Assembly (NCBI GenBank): GCA_032207245.1
Contig: CM063500.1
Coordinates: forward strand, 60,154,661-60,218,660
Source of the DNA: Pardosa pseudoannulata
Taxonomy: Eukaryota > Arthropoda > Arachnida > Araneae > Lycosidae
DNA length: 64,000 nucleotides
Direction of reading: 5' to 3'
A program made the translations under genes and the position numbers. Positions within the stretch are counted from its first letter, which is position 1, and the number at the start of each line of letters is the position of its first letter. This document shows positions 14,335 through 24,953 of this stretch, piece after piece. The notes under the pieces are model-generated. The model was not told where the DNA came from and made no database searches. It was given only the letters and a program-made list of their open reading frames with translations.

Positions 14335-17300
14335 CATTTGTGGATATTAAATTCATATATCTTTCATAAATTAATTAAACCTTGCCATTTTTCCCTTTTT
14401 AAAATATATTTTTTTATATACTAAGATATAACAGATATATAACAGATTTAAAAAATTAGCATTAAAGTAATATTCAAAATCAAAAACACCAATTATTCAT
14501 TTTACGTAATCATTATTATTTCTGTTTAGCCATGCTAAAAATTAAGGACTTTTAAGGACCTAGAGTGACCCACTTTTTTATTTTCTACCTGGTCATACTC
14601 ACAAGTTCTGTGGGGCAGAAAATAAATATTAATAATAGAATTAAAAATAATTTAAATTGATGAGATGATTTAATGGTTTATAGTGGTATGTTGTTAATAA
14701 TCTGTCTTATAAATATACAATAACCTATAGGATGAAAAGAGCACCAGGTTCATTGAGGGAATTATTATTAGGTAATTAACAGTAAAATTAAAGTAAATAG
14801 AAAACAATATAGTTAATGACAAACACATACAATAATTTATTAAAACTTAATGGTAGGGGAATTGTGCATGTGGATTAAAAATTATGCTGAAGAAGTTCAA
14901 ATGAACAAGATATTATGAGGGAAGTGAAATTACACAATGACATTGACATAAAATTCAACTGTTATGAACAAAATAATGTCAAAAATATTAATTGAAATTT
15001 ATCAGGACTAAATATTTAGCAGGTAAAATTTAAGCACAGAAAGTGATATCAACTATTGCACATTATAATAACTAGGGCACGTGCCCCAAGTGCCCATGCG
15101 ATAATCAAACCCTGTAGCCACCTGATAATTTCCTACAAATTTATTTTTATCATATGCTTCCGTGCTAGATCCTAAGTGTTATACTTTGTATGCAATGACG
15201 TACAACAATATAAATAATTTTTAAAATCTTTCTCTGAAGCATTATAATTATGCAACTATTACTTTAAATGTTTTAATTGTCATAGATACTGTGAACTGTC
15301 AATTTATTTTCTCTCTGCTTTGAACTTCCTTATCTATCAATTGATATATTTACTTATCACATTAAAATAAAAAGGTTTAAGTGAAATTTAAAACTTGAAG
15401 CTGAAGACATTTTTATAAAATATCTGTTTAGGAACATCTATAATAAATGAGATATTTGTTCCATGTCCTGTAGTGCTCCTATATAGAATATGCTATTGGT
15501 TCTCATTCAGTAAACTTTTGATTGGATTTTAATTAAAATGCCATTTATTTGTATAATAATTATTTTTATTAAATTTTCATAGGGATTGCTTATTCATTAT
15601 GAAGCTCAAGCCCCAGTTATAGATAAACCTGTTCTTCTTGAAACTCAGATCAGACCTATTCAGCACTATATTGTTTACAAAAGTATTGGACCAACTGGAA
15701 GACTGAAATTCTTGCAGGTACTAGTAGTTATTTTTCATAAGAAATTTTTTTTTATAGATAAGATTCCATCGTCATACTTGTTACAATATATTTATACATG
15801 CAAATGCTCAATATAATATTAGGTCATTCCATGGAAATGTAAACCTCAGTTGCAAAAAATAAAGTTCATATAAACTGTAATTAAAATCTATTTCTGAATT
15901 TTAGATATATTCTTCTTTTGATTAGGATAGTTTGATTTATATCACCTTGATATAAATCTTGATCGAATCAAAAGATTAAAAAAAAAAAAAATCATGGATT
16001 TAAACCATCAATTTTTTTTACATTTTAGTAATTTTTAAGCATTATTTTATATTGTATAAAAAAGGGTGCTACTAATTAGAATGCACTGTAACTCACACCT
16101 TAATACTACCTGAATAGTAATTTTGTATATAAAATCTTTGTATATGTAGTTATTTACAATTATTGTTATAAAATTTTAAATAAATATTAACTTTGCTGAT
16201 AAACATTGTCGAAGTAACTTCTTTTCAGTAATCGCCTAGATTTAAAAGAAATCTTGTCCTAAAATTTAGTTCTTTACCATTAGTACCTCTGTATGTGAAA
16301 AATCATTGAGTTTTTTAGACTATAAATTGTTTTTAATTCATAAAATTTACATAACAAATTATTTATAAATATTCTAAAAAGAAAAGAGAGAGTAATTAAA
16401 TTTGACAGTTTTTTTTTATTACTTGTTGAATTGTTTTACTAGGTTGGTTCTGATTACGATCTCAAAGAGCAAGTATTCAGAAACTTTGGCAGAATTATGG
16501 GACCCTTTTCTGAACCAGGTCTGATTCACAAATGGGGTCCTGGAACTCAGTTTTCTGCAACATTTGTATGGGTAGATCCTACAAACACAGTTGCTGGCTC
16601 ATATGAAGTTAAAATAGAAAGTGGCAGTCAGGTAGGTTTTAATATGATAAAGAAAATCCTCTTTTTTGTATTTTTAAACTTTTTTTTTGCACTTTTATGT
16701 TTTTCTTTGCATATTAAGTTTTTCAAATTCTAAATAAATGTCTCATTTTAAAATTTCAAACACATTTCAAAATGTGTTTGTGATTTTTTTTTTTTTTTTT
16801 TTAAATCAGTTGTAATCTTTTACTAGTTTGTAGTAGGGTTGGTCATTTTGCTGGCAAAATGGTATTTTTGCCAGGACAGTGGCAAAAACTGGTAAAAATG
16901 GCAAAATAGGCTGGATTTTAAAAATTGCAAAATAATTAATAATTAACAAAATAATAAATAATTTTGTACATAATACAATTGAGACTTAAATCAGAATATT
17001 AATTAGGTATTTCATTAGTATTAATTTGACAATTTAAACAATTTAAAATAATTTTCATTGGTGTTAGCAATCAAAATACAATATTCTATTTTTGTAAATA
17101 AATTTATATGATGGAGGCATGGGATAAAAAATGTTTTCTTTATTTATCAATTTAATATAGTAATGTTGTCTTTAGTTATAATGTGTATATATACATATAT
17201 AAGATATATATATTATATAAGTACTAAAAAGGTTTAAACCTACAGTTTGCGGGGAAAATAAGCTAATAATTACATTAAAAACAACATTGCACATAAAAAC

Positions 17301-20131
17301 TTGCAAAATCAATCTTCATTTCATCTTTTTTTTTTGTATCTCTAGGTAGTATAACTTTAAATTTAGATTACTGTTTCAATAATGCATTGAATATTCTATG
17401 TTAAAAAAAAACATTATATTATGTATTTTTAGATTAGAGTTAAAATCAGTAAAAGTTAAAATAGTTACATCCCCCAAAATAAAACATATCCATTATTGCC
17501 ACTTGGCAAAAATGTATTTTTGCCAGGACGGTTTTTACCAGTTTTTTCCGTGGTTTTTTCCACCTTTGGCAAAAACATGCCAACCCTAGTTTGTAGCATG
17601 TCTTGCATGAAATTTGCAAGGAGGAAAAAATATTTGTATTGTTTTAATCTATTATAAAATAAACAACTTATTTTGAATTAATACTTCTGTTTGAGGAACA
17701 TTGTAGGCAGTCATATTTATAGGTATTACAGGAATGCTTTGGAAATTTTATGAAATTCTCTTTTGAGATATGCAAAAATTAATGTAACACTCTTTAGCTT
17801 GATTAATGTTATATAATTTTTTTTTATTTTATACTAGCTTGTGATAAGAATAGGTGGTGTATTTGTTTTACCACAATTCAAGCATATTTTCTAGATGTTT
17901 TGTGAATATATGCATGTGATTCATCAATATATTTTTATTGTAATGAGTTTATGGCTAAGAAATTGGCTCATACAAATGAAAAGGGTCTGTATGATAGTCA
18001 ATGAAAGCATTTTGATCTTAGAACAGTGAAAAATATTACTCTCAAATTTTTGTATATCATATGAAATCTTGTGCATACCTATTCTACAAAAACTGCAAAT
18101 TCCCATTGCATCTAATTTTTGCTTTGCATAGTAAATATATGAAGTCCCCCCTCCAATTTTTAAAGTAAAATTAAAGAAGCAAGCTAAAGTAGATGAGAAA
18201 AGTTATGGCAGACACATACTACTTTCCATATAATTTATTATTATATTTATAAAAATTTAAAGATTTTTAGATGAATATACTGGAAACATTATATAAGATC
18301 ATAATATATATCTGCAGGTATTAGACTTACTTTTTATAAATATCTAATATGCTTTGTGCTGAGCAATGGCTGAATCGGTATGGTGCTGGCTTTTGGTATC
18401 AGTATATGAGTTCAAATCTCACTGTTAACATGAAGTTTTATAGCTGTTCAAAGTCAGCTTTAAGCAGTAGATCTTATTCTCACTATCTCTCATGTAGCAA
18501 AAAAGTAGACTAGTCCTTCTAAAATAAAGCAAAACAAAGCCTAATCAAACCTTCACTTATGCATGAAATATGAACATTGTTTCATTAAGATGGGAAAGCT
18601 CCACAGGCTTTTTGTTACAGTTTTGAGCAATATTTTTGGTAGTATAGATTAATATTTTATGTCAGGGATGATTGAAATAGGAACTATATATATATATTGA
18701 GAACCATATGTTATAAAGTTTTTCATGTTACTAGAATTTAAATGTACTACTAGTATCTTTGAAATGAATGAGGAAGTAAAAGCAAAAAAGAAAAAAGTAA
18801 GTTCCTGTATGCCTCTGAGATCAAGAGCATGAGGTTGGCCTAATCTCATGTATTTATTGTATGAAGAAAAGTCATGTTATATTAAAAGTCAAAAACTGAA
18901 AAACACAACTAAGAAACACTGATCAACAAAATATCTTACATACTTTTCCAAGATGGCCAAATTTCATTCAGAGCTATTGAGCCTCTGAAAATCAAATAGA
19001 AAAAATTAACAATGAAAACACTAAGAAGTACTGTTTTCATCAATTACATTTTTTTATCAGTTATTTTTTAAATATATTGTTTAACACTATGTATGTTACA
19101 TGTGTATATATATGCATACACACACATATATACATATACGCACATACATACATATATAGGCATTGCTTGCATTGAGTGGAGACAAGTTCCTCTCCTGCAC
19201 CCCAAGATTTTTATATACTCTGTATAGATAAGATTTTTAATCAACTATATGATTTTAAATAAATCTAATAGCAACAAGGTAATGGCAAAATATTTGGTTG
19301 CACATTTTTGTTTCACAATTTATCCAATGCAGATGAACCTGAAAATGACAGTTATTGATGTACACTTACATGTATCTGTTGAAAAACTTTTTTTGTGTAA
19401 GCCTAGGTAAATTCCCTTTCCAAGAATATTGTGTTAATAGATTTTTTTATTGTTTTCATATTGTTTGAAAATGTTAAAGCATTGTGGGTTTTTGTTTAGA
19501 GGAGTCGAGGTGGGGATGTAAAACTTTTTAACTATGAAATGGTAAGTTTAAATATGCTTTAAATAAATAAGAGTACTAGTAATATTAATCTCCTTCCAAA
19601 AACTACTTGAAAATTATTTTGATAAAATTTTTCATACTTGTTCTATACATTCTTTGAATTTTTTAGATCCTGTACCACAAGCCAACTTTTCGTCAACCAC
19701 TCCGCCCTGGCACTTGGACTTTGAAGCTATTATATTCATGGGAATTAGTGGCTGAAACACTTTTTCTTATAACTCCTTTATCTGTGTACAGTGGTCATCG
19801 AGTATCCAGTGAACAAGTTAAATTTCTTCATAATGGGCCAGGACAATCTTATGTTGATCATGATTTTAGTAATGTTGAAACATTACTTGGTTTTACTAAT
19901 AAAAGTACTCATTTGCGGCAAGCACTTGCAAATTCTAGGCGCTTTGGTAAAGATCTGTGGGAATGGACAGATTCATTAGTGTCAAGTTTTTGGAGTGTTC
20001 AAGATACTTGCTTTGTCAATCAACCTCAACATGCAACTGGTGGAGCATTGTGTCTAGAACTGGAATTAGACCCTTGCCATTTAACATCTTGGAGTTCTCA
20101 TGCTATTGATTCAAAAATAATTATCAATTAG
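2011..20131 (+). CDS. oxt: Peptide O-xylosyltransferase, 3' ten coding exons (N-terminus outside window)
   Basis: The enzyme moves xylose from UDP-xylose to serine of proteoglycan core proteins, the first step in building heparan and chondroitin sulfate linkers. The family are Golgi type II membrane proteins. I join exons 2011-2213, 7104-7184, 8617-8833, 9239-9415, 11567-11669, 12675-12877, 15583-15717, 16443-16631, 19500-19541 and 19667-20131, all with AG/GT borders and matching phases. They give 604 residues and a stop. Conserved stretches in order: [104 protein letters not shown] and LHNGPG. This covers the Core-2/I-branching glycosyltransferase (GT14) domain and the C-terminal xylosyltransferase domain. 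Known members are about 860-960 residues, so roughly 270-350 N-terminal residues, including the membrane anchor, lie upstream. Confidence 0.95.
2301..3713. repeat. Recent 707-bp tandem duplication in an oxt intron
   Basis: Positions 2301-3007 and 3008-3713 are nearly identical head-to-tail copies. On reading I see only about two substitutions, for example AAATAT versus AACATAT near 2388/3095 and AAGAATGGG versus AAGGATGGG. Each unit holds about 126-130 bp of flank plus the left part of the TTAA-target element described next. Confidence 0.9.
3138..4124. mobile_element. TTAA-target (piggyBac-like) MITE
   Basis: The left end TTAA-GGTATTCGTCTATGTT (TTAA at 3134-3137) is mirrored by AACATAGACGGATACC-TTAA (TTAA at 4125-4128). 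The ends are therefore terminal inverted repeats flanked by a TTAA duplication, the piggyBac target. No transposase is seen. A second copy of its left end lies at 2431 because of the tandem duplication. Confidence 0.65.
4862..5330. repeat. Diverged intronic tandem repeat, about 146-bp unit
   Basis: The motif AACTGAAAAAGGATTAT recurs near 4862 and 5010, and a decayed version near 5155. Each is followed by aligned blocks: GTATTTAGG / TTATTTAGG, then a GTACTTCTTC / GTACACTGCT block, then GAAATTTCA. Roughly three diverged copies are visible. Confidence 0.65.
6100..6268 (-). repeat. tRNA-derived SINE, family 1
   Basis: Read on the minus strand, it starts GCCGAATGCTGACTGATTAG and carries a Pol III B-box-like GGGTTCGTATCCC. 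Next come GGATGTTCGTAACCATTCGG, GCTTTAAGCAGTAGG and CTCATTAGCC. The same body occurs at 18361, 38690 and 41586, so it is a dispersed family. It sits in the first long oxt intron. Confidence 0.75.
7104..7184 (+). CDS. oxt: oxt coding exon b
   Basis: The acceptor TTTTAG precedes 7104 and the donor GTAAAA follows 7184. It encodes [26 protein letters not shown] and completes split codons on both sides. The short length fits the family pattern 'K/R-N-F-x-K-S-H-G'. Confidence 0.9.
7825..7857. repeat. Poly-A tract (33 bp)
   Basis: This is an uninterrupted A run in the intron between oxt exons b and c. No retrogene or SINE body directly abuts it, so it may be a simple slippage tract. Confidence 0.8.
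8617..8833 (+). CDS. oxt: oxt coding exon c
   Basis: A polypyrimidine tract plus TTTCAG precedes 8617 and the donor GTACTT follows 8833. It encodes [20 protein letters not shown], then VDGGSDW and [14 protein letters not shown] is a conserved glycosyltransferase-core motif. Translation beyond 8833 is intron. Confidence 0.92.
8979..9034. repeat. Perfect 17-bp inverted repeat in an oxt intron
   Basis: The arm CTAGTAAGTGTTCCTGT at 8979-8995 is exactly complementary to 9018-9034, with a 22-base loop. It lies about 145 bp after the donor of exon c and about 205 bp before exon d. The upstream arm includes a GTAAGT donor-like string. It could be a foldback transposon relic or a splicing-relevant hairpin. 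I cannot tell which. Confidence 0.75.
9239..9415 (+). CDS. oxt: oxt coding exon d
   Basis: The acceptor TTTTTTCAG precedes 9239 and the donor GTAAGA follows 9415. The 59 codons include [26 protein letters not shown] and the cysteine-rich [17 protein letters not shown], one of the best conserved parts of xylosyltransferases. Confidence 0.93.
10566..11283 (-). pseudogene. RTE-type LINE reverse transcriptase C-terminal fragment
   Basis: On the minus strand from about 11283 the translation gives [19 protein letters not shown], then [45 protein letters not shown] and [14 protein letters not shown]. These are hallmarks of the post-palm region of RTE/BovB-class reverse transcriptases. A frameshift near 10715 moves the reading into [16 protein letters not shown] and later [11 protein letters not shown], ending at a stop near 10610. 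A CCTT repeat at 10571-10586 marks the probable 3' tail. The upstream RT palm and the endonuclease are missing, so this is a 5'-truncated dead copy inside an oxt intron. Confidence 0.85.
11567..11669 (+). CDS. oxt: oxt coding exon e
   Basis: The acceptor TTTCTAG precedes 11567 and the donor GTAAAAC follows 11669. It encodes [20 protein letters not shown] and then [14 protein letters not shown], ending in phase 1. Confidence 0.9.
12458..12483. repeat. 26-bp perfect palindrome
   Basis: The run starting AAAAGTATATTTT is exactly self-complementary across its centre. It lies in the intron before oxt exon f and consists only of A/T plus one G and one C per arm, so chance or slippage is possible. 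Confidence 0.8.
12675..12877 (+). CDS. oxt: oxt coding exon f
   Basis: The acceptor CTTTGTAG precedes 12675 and the donor GTAAAA follows 12877. It contains [29 protein letters not shown] and [11 protein letters not shown], at the junction between the catalytic domain and the C-terminal domain. Confidence 0.9.
14289..14329. repeat. Poly-T tract (about 41 bp)
   Basis: This is an uninterrupted T run in the intron between oxt exons f and g. No minus-strand retrocopy is recognisable next to it. Confidence 0.8.
14530..14580. mobile_element. Relic of a hAT-type MITE end
   Basis: The string CTAAAAATTAAGGACTTTTA followed by AGGACC matches the subterminal repeats of the element at 39414-40207, which repeats AATTAAGGA-TTTTAAGGACC at both ends. 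No full terminus remains. Confidence 0.45.
15583..15717 (+). CDS. oxt: oxt coding exon g
   Basis: The acceptor TTTCATAG precedes 15583 and the donor GTACTA follows 15717. The 45 codons include GLLIHYEA and then LETQIRP of the C-terminal xylosyltransferase domain. Confidence 0.9.
15915..15985. repeat. Foldback hairpin of about 60 bp
   Basis: CTTTTGATT, then TTGATTTATATCA, is mirrored after a 2-3 base loop by TGATATAAATC, then AATCAAAAG. A poly-A run and AAATCATGGATTTAAACCAT follow, resembling the ends of the CAGGGTTGG hAT family at 39241 and 42874. It is probably a MITE remnant in the intron after oxt exon g. Confidence 0.6.
16443..16631 (+). CDS. oxt: oxt coding exon h
   Basis: The acceptor TTTACTAG precedes 16443 and the donor GTAGGT follows 16631. 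The 63 codons include [25 protein letters not shown] and [20 protein letters not shown], all typical of the family. Confidence 0.92.
16834..17588. mobile_element. hAT-family non-autonomous element with perfect 8-bp target duplication
   Basis: The element starts TAGGGTTGG at 16834 and ends CCAACCCTA at 17588. GTTTGTAG occurs immediately on both sides (16826-16833 and 17589-17596), an exact 8-bp duplication as expected for hAT. Both subterminal regions are rich in GGCAAAA / TTTTTGCCA motifs. The 755-bp AT-rich body has no transposase reading frame. It sits in the intron between oxt exons h and i. Confidence 0.9.
18361..18545 (+). repeat. tRNA-derived SINE, family 1 (diverged)
   Basis: It has an A-box-like ATGGTGCTGGC, a B-box-like GAGTTCAAATCTC, then GCTTTAAGCAGTAG and CTCATGTAGCAAAAAAGTAG. 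These match the copies at 6100, 38690 and 41586 in order and spacing. It lies in the intron before oxt exon i. Confidence 0.7.
19500..19541 (+). CDS. oxt: oxt 42-nt coding exon i
   Basis: The acceptor TTTGTTTAG precedes 19500 and the donor GTAAGT follows 19541. The exon encodes the 14 residues [14 protein letters not shown] and is phase 0 at both ends. Skipping it would therefore also keep the frame, joining SGSQ directly to ILYHKP. This makes it a candidate cassette exon. Confidence 0.7.
19667..20131 (+). CDS. oxt: oxt terminal coding exon j
   Basis: The acceptor TTTTTTAG precedes 19667 and the stop is TAG at 20129-20131. It encodes [38 protein letters not shown] and [14 protein letters not shown], the C-terminal end of the xylosyltransferase. 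It is the longest exon. Confidence 0.94.
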   Translation: MLYHKPTFRQPLRPGTWTLKLLYSWELVAETLFLITPLSVYSGHRVSSEQVKFLHNGPGQSYVDHDFSNVETLLGFTNKSTHLRQALANSRRFGKDLWEWTDSLVSSFWSVQDTCFVNQPQHATGGALCLELELDPCHLTSWSSHAIDSKIIIN

Positions 20132-20250
20132 AACAACCCAAGTTACTAAGTTCCTTTAATTATGTGTTTTTTAATTTTACTTTTTGTTACAAAATGCTAA
20201 AAGGATGTGATGTAGTGAGTGTTATGAGGATATAAAAGTATGTTTTTCAA

Positions 20251-20256
20251 AATAAA
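20251..20256 (+). terminator. Candidate oxt polyadenylation signal AATAAA
   Basis: This is a canonical AATAAA 120 bp after the oxt stop codon, followed by a T-rich stretch. In DNA this AT-rich other AATAAA strings occur, so it is only the nearest good candidate. Confidence 0.45.
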
Positions 20257-21412
20257 GTAAATTGTAATTTCTTATCAAGAAGCATGTCTACATAAAAAAA
20301 TATTGTGGTTTCATGAACATTTTGTTTAAAGAGTATGTTTTTAAGTTTTATAATTTTCCTCTCTTAATATCTTTTAGGTTTAAAATATTTAAAAAATGTA
20401 AATTTATATCTTTCTTAGTCTAACTGTAAGATATTCTCAAGATCTCATTAACACTAGAATGTTATCCTGTTTTTGTTGAACTTTGTTAGTATTTTTATGT
20501 CTGCAAAACACCTTTTATTAAAGTTTATTATAAGTGTAGGAATGGCAAGTAACACATATGCTTTCTTTTTAAAAAATTTATTATTAAAATTTATTAAAAA
20601 AAATTCAGCTTTTAACAGTTTATTATTTTAATTACAAACTTCTATAATAATACTAAGGATAGTGTTCTAGGGTTCAGTTATCAACCTAATTTTACATTTA
20701 AGATGTTTGGTTTTGCATCATTAATTTATGGGAACAATGCAACTGTAAATAATTGACTTATTTTACATTTTGTCTTTATTTTTTTTAGATTTAAGATAAA
20801 ACCATAGAGTAATCAAAGAAATTTATTTTCTTTAATTCCTAGATGCTTTAAGGTTTCCTAGATTTTTTTAAATACATAAAATGAGGTATTTTTCTTTCCA
20901 CTAAATACTGTATTAGGAATTTTTTTCATTTATTATCTGCAGTATTGATCCATGACTGTCACCCATTTACATGCAAATTAAAATTGGCCACCTGTTTTTA
21001 CAAACCTTTTTCTTGGTAATACTTTCATAATTATTCATTGCCTATAAATTTGGCTGCCTATTGCATGTGCACCTTCTTGCCACCAGCTAGGGTCAGCTCT
21101 GATTGTCTTCATCTTCAACAGCTTTGTAATTTTATATAGAGTGCTTAATTATTTAATATTATTTATTAGTATTTTAGTTTATAGGGCAATTATTATATAA
21201 TAATTTGTTTCTATATTATATTCTTATAATGTTAAAATCAAGAACTGCAATTTTAAACTAACAAAACGAGAATCTCCATTTTTTTTTCTTAGTTGAGTGT
21301 ATTTGATTTCTATTTATTTTGTTTAATTTATTACTGAAATTAGTATTTCACAATTGAATTTTATTTCTAATCTAAATTAAATTTTATTTTTAATATAAAT
21401 TGTCAATATTAA
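20257..21412. other. oxt 3' UTR or intergenic, nothing recognised
   Basis: AT-rich DNA with short open frames only and no transposon ends or RNA genes that I can see. The start may belong to an extended oxt 3' UTR. Confidence 0.4.
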
Positions 21413-22188
21413 TCCTTTTACTGCTAGCCCATTTTGTGTAGGATGTGAGAAAACTAATGAGACAATTTTCATGGAGTTTTTAGGATTTCGTATTTAGAAC
21501 TATTTTTAGTCTTCAATTTTATGTATTACATTTCACTTTTTTTTTTCTAGTTTTTATATTGAAGGTAAATTTTAAGCTTAGAATCATGAAAGAATTATTA
21601 ATATCAATTCTTTGTATCTCAACTTTGATTTTAAAAATATTTATTCAGACATTAGAATGCATCATTTCAAGCATTTTTTTTCAGCTTATTGTATAAAAAT
21701 ATAAAATTATTAAAAAGTATACGGAAAAAGTTATAATTTTTTTTTCTCAAAAATTGTCTTTACATGATGAAACTGCACAATATACTTTTTTTCAAATTAC
21801 TACTTCTGAACATCTCTAATCTTTTGAAATGTAATAATTCAAATTTTATATTTCCAAAATAATCATATTAAACTGATAAAGTGATAAGTGAAACTTCGGT
21901 ATGAAATGCAAACTAAGTATCATCAGTTATTGAGGATTCTAGGAACAAATTGTATTAGTTACAGCATTATGACATTAACAGTCAATAAACTACCTATTTA
22001 AGCTCACTAGGAACTAGCTTTGACTTTTTATGTGTTGCAGATCTGTAGTACTGTGATACAGAGGGTTAACTTTATGTTTTAGAAATGAGAAAATACTAAA
22101 CAAAAAAGTAAGCTAATAAATTATTTTATGAGCATTTTTTTTCCCAACCAGTAATAGTTAATACTTAGTCTTGCTGGCAGTAAAAGGG
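21413..22188. mobile_element. TTAA-target MITE, degenerate
   Basis: TTAA at 21409-21412 is followed by TCCTTTTACTGCTAGC. On the right GCTGGCAGTAAAAGGG is followed by TTAT, a one-base decay of TTAA. The inverted ends (CCTTTTACTGCYAGC) and the target sequence suggest a piggyBac-like non-autonomous element. No coding capacity is seen. Confidence 0.6.
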
Positions 22189-24953
22189 TTATCAGAAAGT
22201 AGAGTAAAAATACATATTTAAAGTGTTGTACTATCTGGAATGCAGAAATATAAGTGGAATTTGTAAACTTATAAATGCATTAAAAATTATTATAGGAAAA
22301 TTGAAGTGAATATTCTTTATAAATTTAAAGCAAATTGGAACTATCTCTTCTTTATTAGTTTTGAAAAGAAGCATGAGCATTTAATGGATTATCTATGCTT
22401 AGTTAAAAGTATTCTGGTTAAAAAAGCATAAATGTAAAATTGCGTAAGTATTAAATAGGTTTAGTGCGCACAATTTAATCTTTTGAGTTTTGGAAGTTTT
22501 ACACATGAGAATGCTATATGAAACCTATCAACAAAAATAAAATAAAATAAAATAACTTTAAAGTTACTACTTATATTAAATGTGAAAATTCTTAAAGGTG
22601 GAAATACTGGCTAAAACATTTAGTATACTAATTGTATTTTTAAAAATGTGATTAAATTTTGCTATTTGAGCATTATGGATATCTTATTGAGGATAGTATT
22701 TTGCAATTTATTTTAATGCAATGTGAAATTTCATGTTTAGTGTCTCTTTTAAATCTTACTTATTAATTGCATTTGTGGTGTCTTCAACTGTTGTCTTTGT
22801 GAGGAACCCTAATAAGGACTTAACCAAAGTACAAAACAATTGAGAGTATTATAACTGCACCACTTATTTTTTCTCATTTTTTTGTGATAATATACCTTAT
22901 AATGTATCATTTTCAATACTCTTATATTATACTTAATCAAAAACATTTCTTGTGCAGTACTTTGAAAAGCTACATTGTGATTGGTAATATTTTGTTTTGT
23001 TCAATTTTTTTCTCCTTGTAAATAATTTGTTAATTTGATTTGTAAAGCATTTTTATTTCTGTTGGTGTGCCAAATTTACTGGATGATCTTTTTTGTTATA
23101 ACTTTAATATGCATAAAGTTCCAATTAATTTTTATCTCAAATACCAAATTCAAAAACCAACCACTTGTGTACAGAGATAACCACTGATTCTTTTAAATTT
23201 ATATTAATATACGACTAGTGTTTCTGTCAACTGGGGTTTGATGGACACAAGAAACTTCAAGCTAATACAGAATTCTTTAGACTACATCTTAGAGTATTGG
23301 TGTCTTTTAGATTCAACATGAAAAGAGGATGAGAATTTTTCAAAATTCTATCCCAGCTACATGGCTATCATTAGAGTCAAACTGTAATACTGGAGAATTT
23401 AAAAACTGTAAAGTAAGTAATGAAATTCTTGCTTTATGGTATATGTATGTATGTACTAAATTTTAATGCCTTGAATGCTTGAAGAGGTTGTACAGAAGTT
23501 TTATAAATGGTGTAATTTACTGTGAAAATGATGTTTGCAGTCATATCTAAGCATGTCCGACAGGTGTTCAAAATACATTTATATTGTGTTTTTATGAAGA
23601 AATTTTTAAGTGTCCATAAAAGCATGTGTGAACTATCTGTACATCTGGGGTTTTACAATTTTATTTCAAACTTAAAGCAAAAGTATTTAGACATTTCATC
23701 GGATATAGTCATGTAGAATGTTTACATTGTTTAACTTGAGATTTTAATAGATTAGGAAGTGGAATGGTTTTACCACCACTTGCAAGTAAAGTGTATGATA
23801 TAGCTAAAGTTAAAATAATTTTTTATGCTGATGTTAATGGGCATGTAATGAAATAGTTATAAAGTTTTAAATTTGCTCAGCAGGTGATTTTATCACTGGC
23901 ATATAATATTATCTTGTTGCTACCCATATTTTGCCCCTTGTGCATATTTTTGTTGATAATGTATTTCTTATCTAAATGTTACATATCAAAATTTTGTATC
24001 GGCAAATCTATATACATCATTAACTAACAAATTTTTCCTTCATCAGAACTTGCACAAATTAATTTTTTAATTTAAAATGTGTAAAATTAAATGTAAATAT
24101 TTCTCAATCAGAATGCTTTATTCTATTTTGTTCTCATTAAAAATTTAAATTTATAGGTGGCAGTATAAACATTTTATACATATGTATAGCAATTGTAGTA
24201 CTTAGGTATAAAATGTTGTTTTCATTCTTATAATGGTTCTACATATCATAATTTTAAGTTTAAATATGTTCCAAAGTATTTCCCATCTATTTTAAATCAT
24301 ATAAAATATTCAGCATTTTATTCCTTGTTATGTTGCAGGTAAATGGTTTAATAATGTACATATGACAAAATAATGAATATTTTTAAAGGTGTAGTTTAAG
24401 AGTACTTTTGGTATTGAAATATTCAAGTGAATTGTATATGCATTTACACCATGTAAATAACATTTTAAATTTTAGCAATGGAAATTTCTAGAGAGCTAGA
24501 AACTTGGTTTTAAAAATATCAGAAATATAGTCATGCTCTTTTTTTTTATATTTTGAAATCCTACTATCTTATTCAAACACATTTTCTCATACTTTTCTTT
24601 TTTTAATGCATTAATTTTTTTAAAAGTTGTTAGCAGTTTTGTTTATTAAGTTAACAGATTCTTTCAAGTTTCTAAATCAATACTTTTTTCTTCTAAAGAT
24701 TAATATTTTTCATGTTTCTTTTTTTTTGTGAGATGTATAACTGTAAATATGCAAAATGAGTAATCATACTATTGTGTTAATTGATAACTAATTATCTCAC
24801 ACTAAAATTGTTAATTTTTGTAATATTTTTATTTCATATATTAATTTCATTTTTTATATTTTATGTATGAAAACAATATAGGTGTTCTAAGGACAGTAAT
24901 TTACTGAGTTATTAAAATACATGTTTATACACACTCATACATATATATACATA
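22189..24953. other. Intergenic, nothing recognised
   Basis: AT-rich sequence without a supported gene. The short open frames around 23434-23716 overlap on both strands and show no family motifs. Confidence 0.4.

Noticed and set aside
15060..15120. GGGCACGTGCCC palindrome as an E-box regulatory site or hAT end
   Set aside because: It lies in an oxt intron, no partner end was found, and a single 12-bp palindrome is not enough to call either.
19791..19979. 62-codon open frame on the plus strand
   Set aside because: It overlaps the terminal oxt exon in another frame and has no motif; it is a shadow of the real coding frame.
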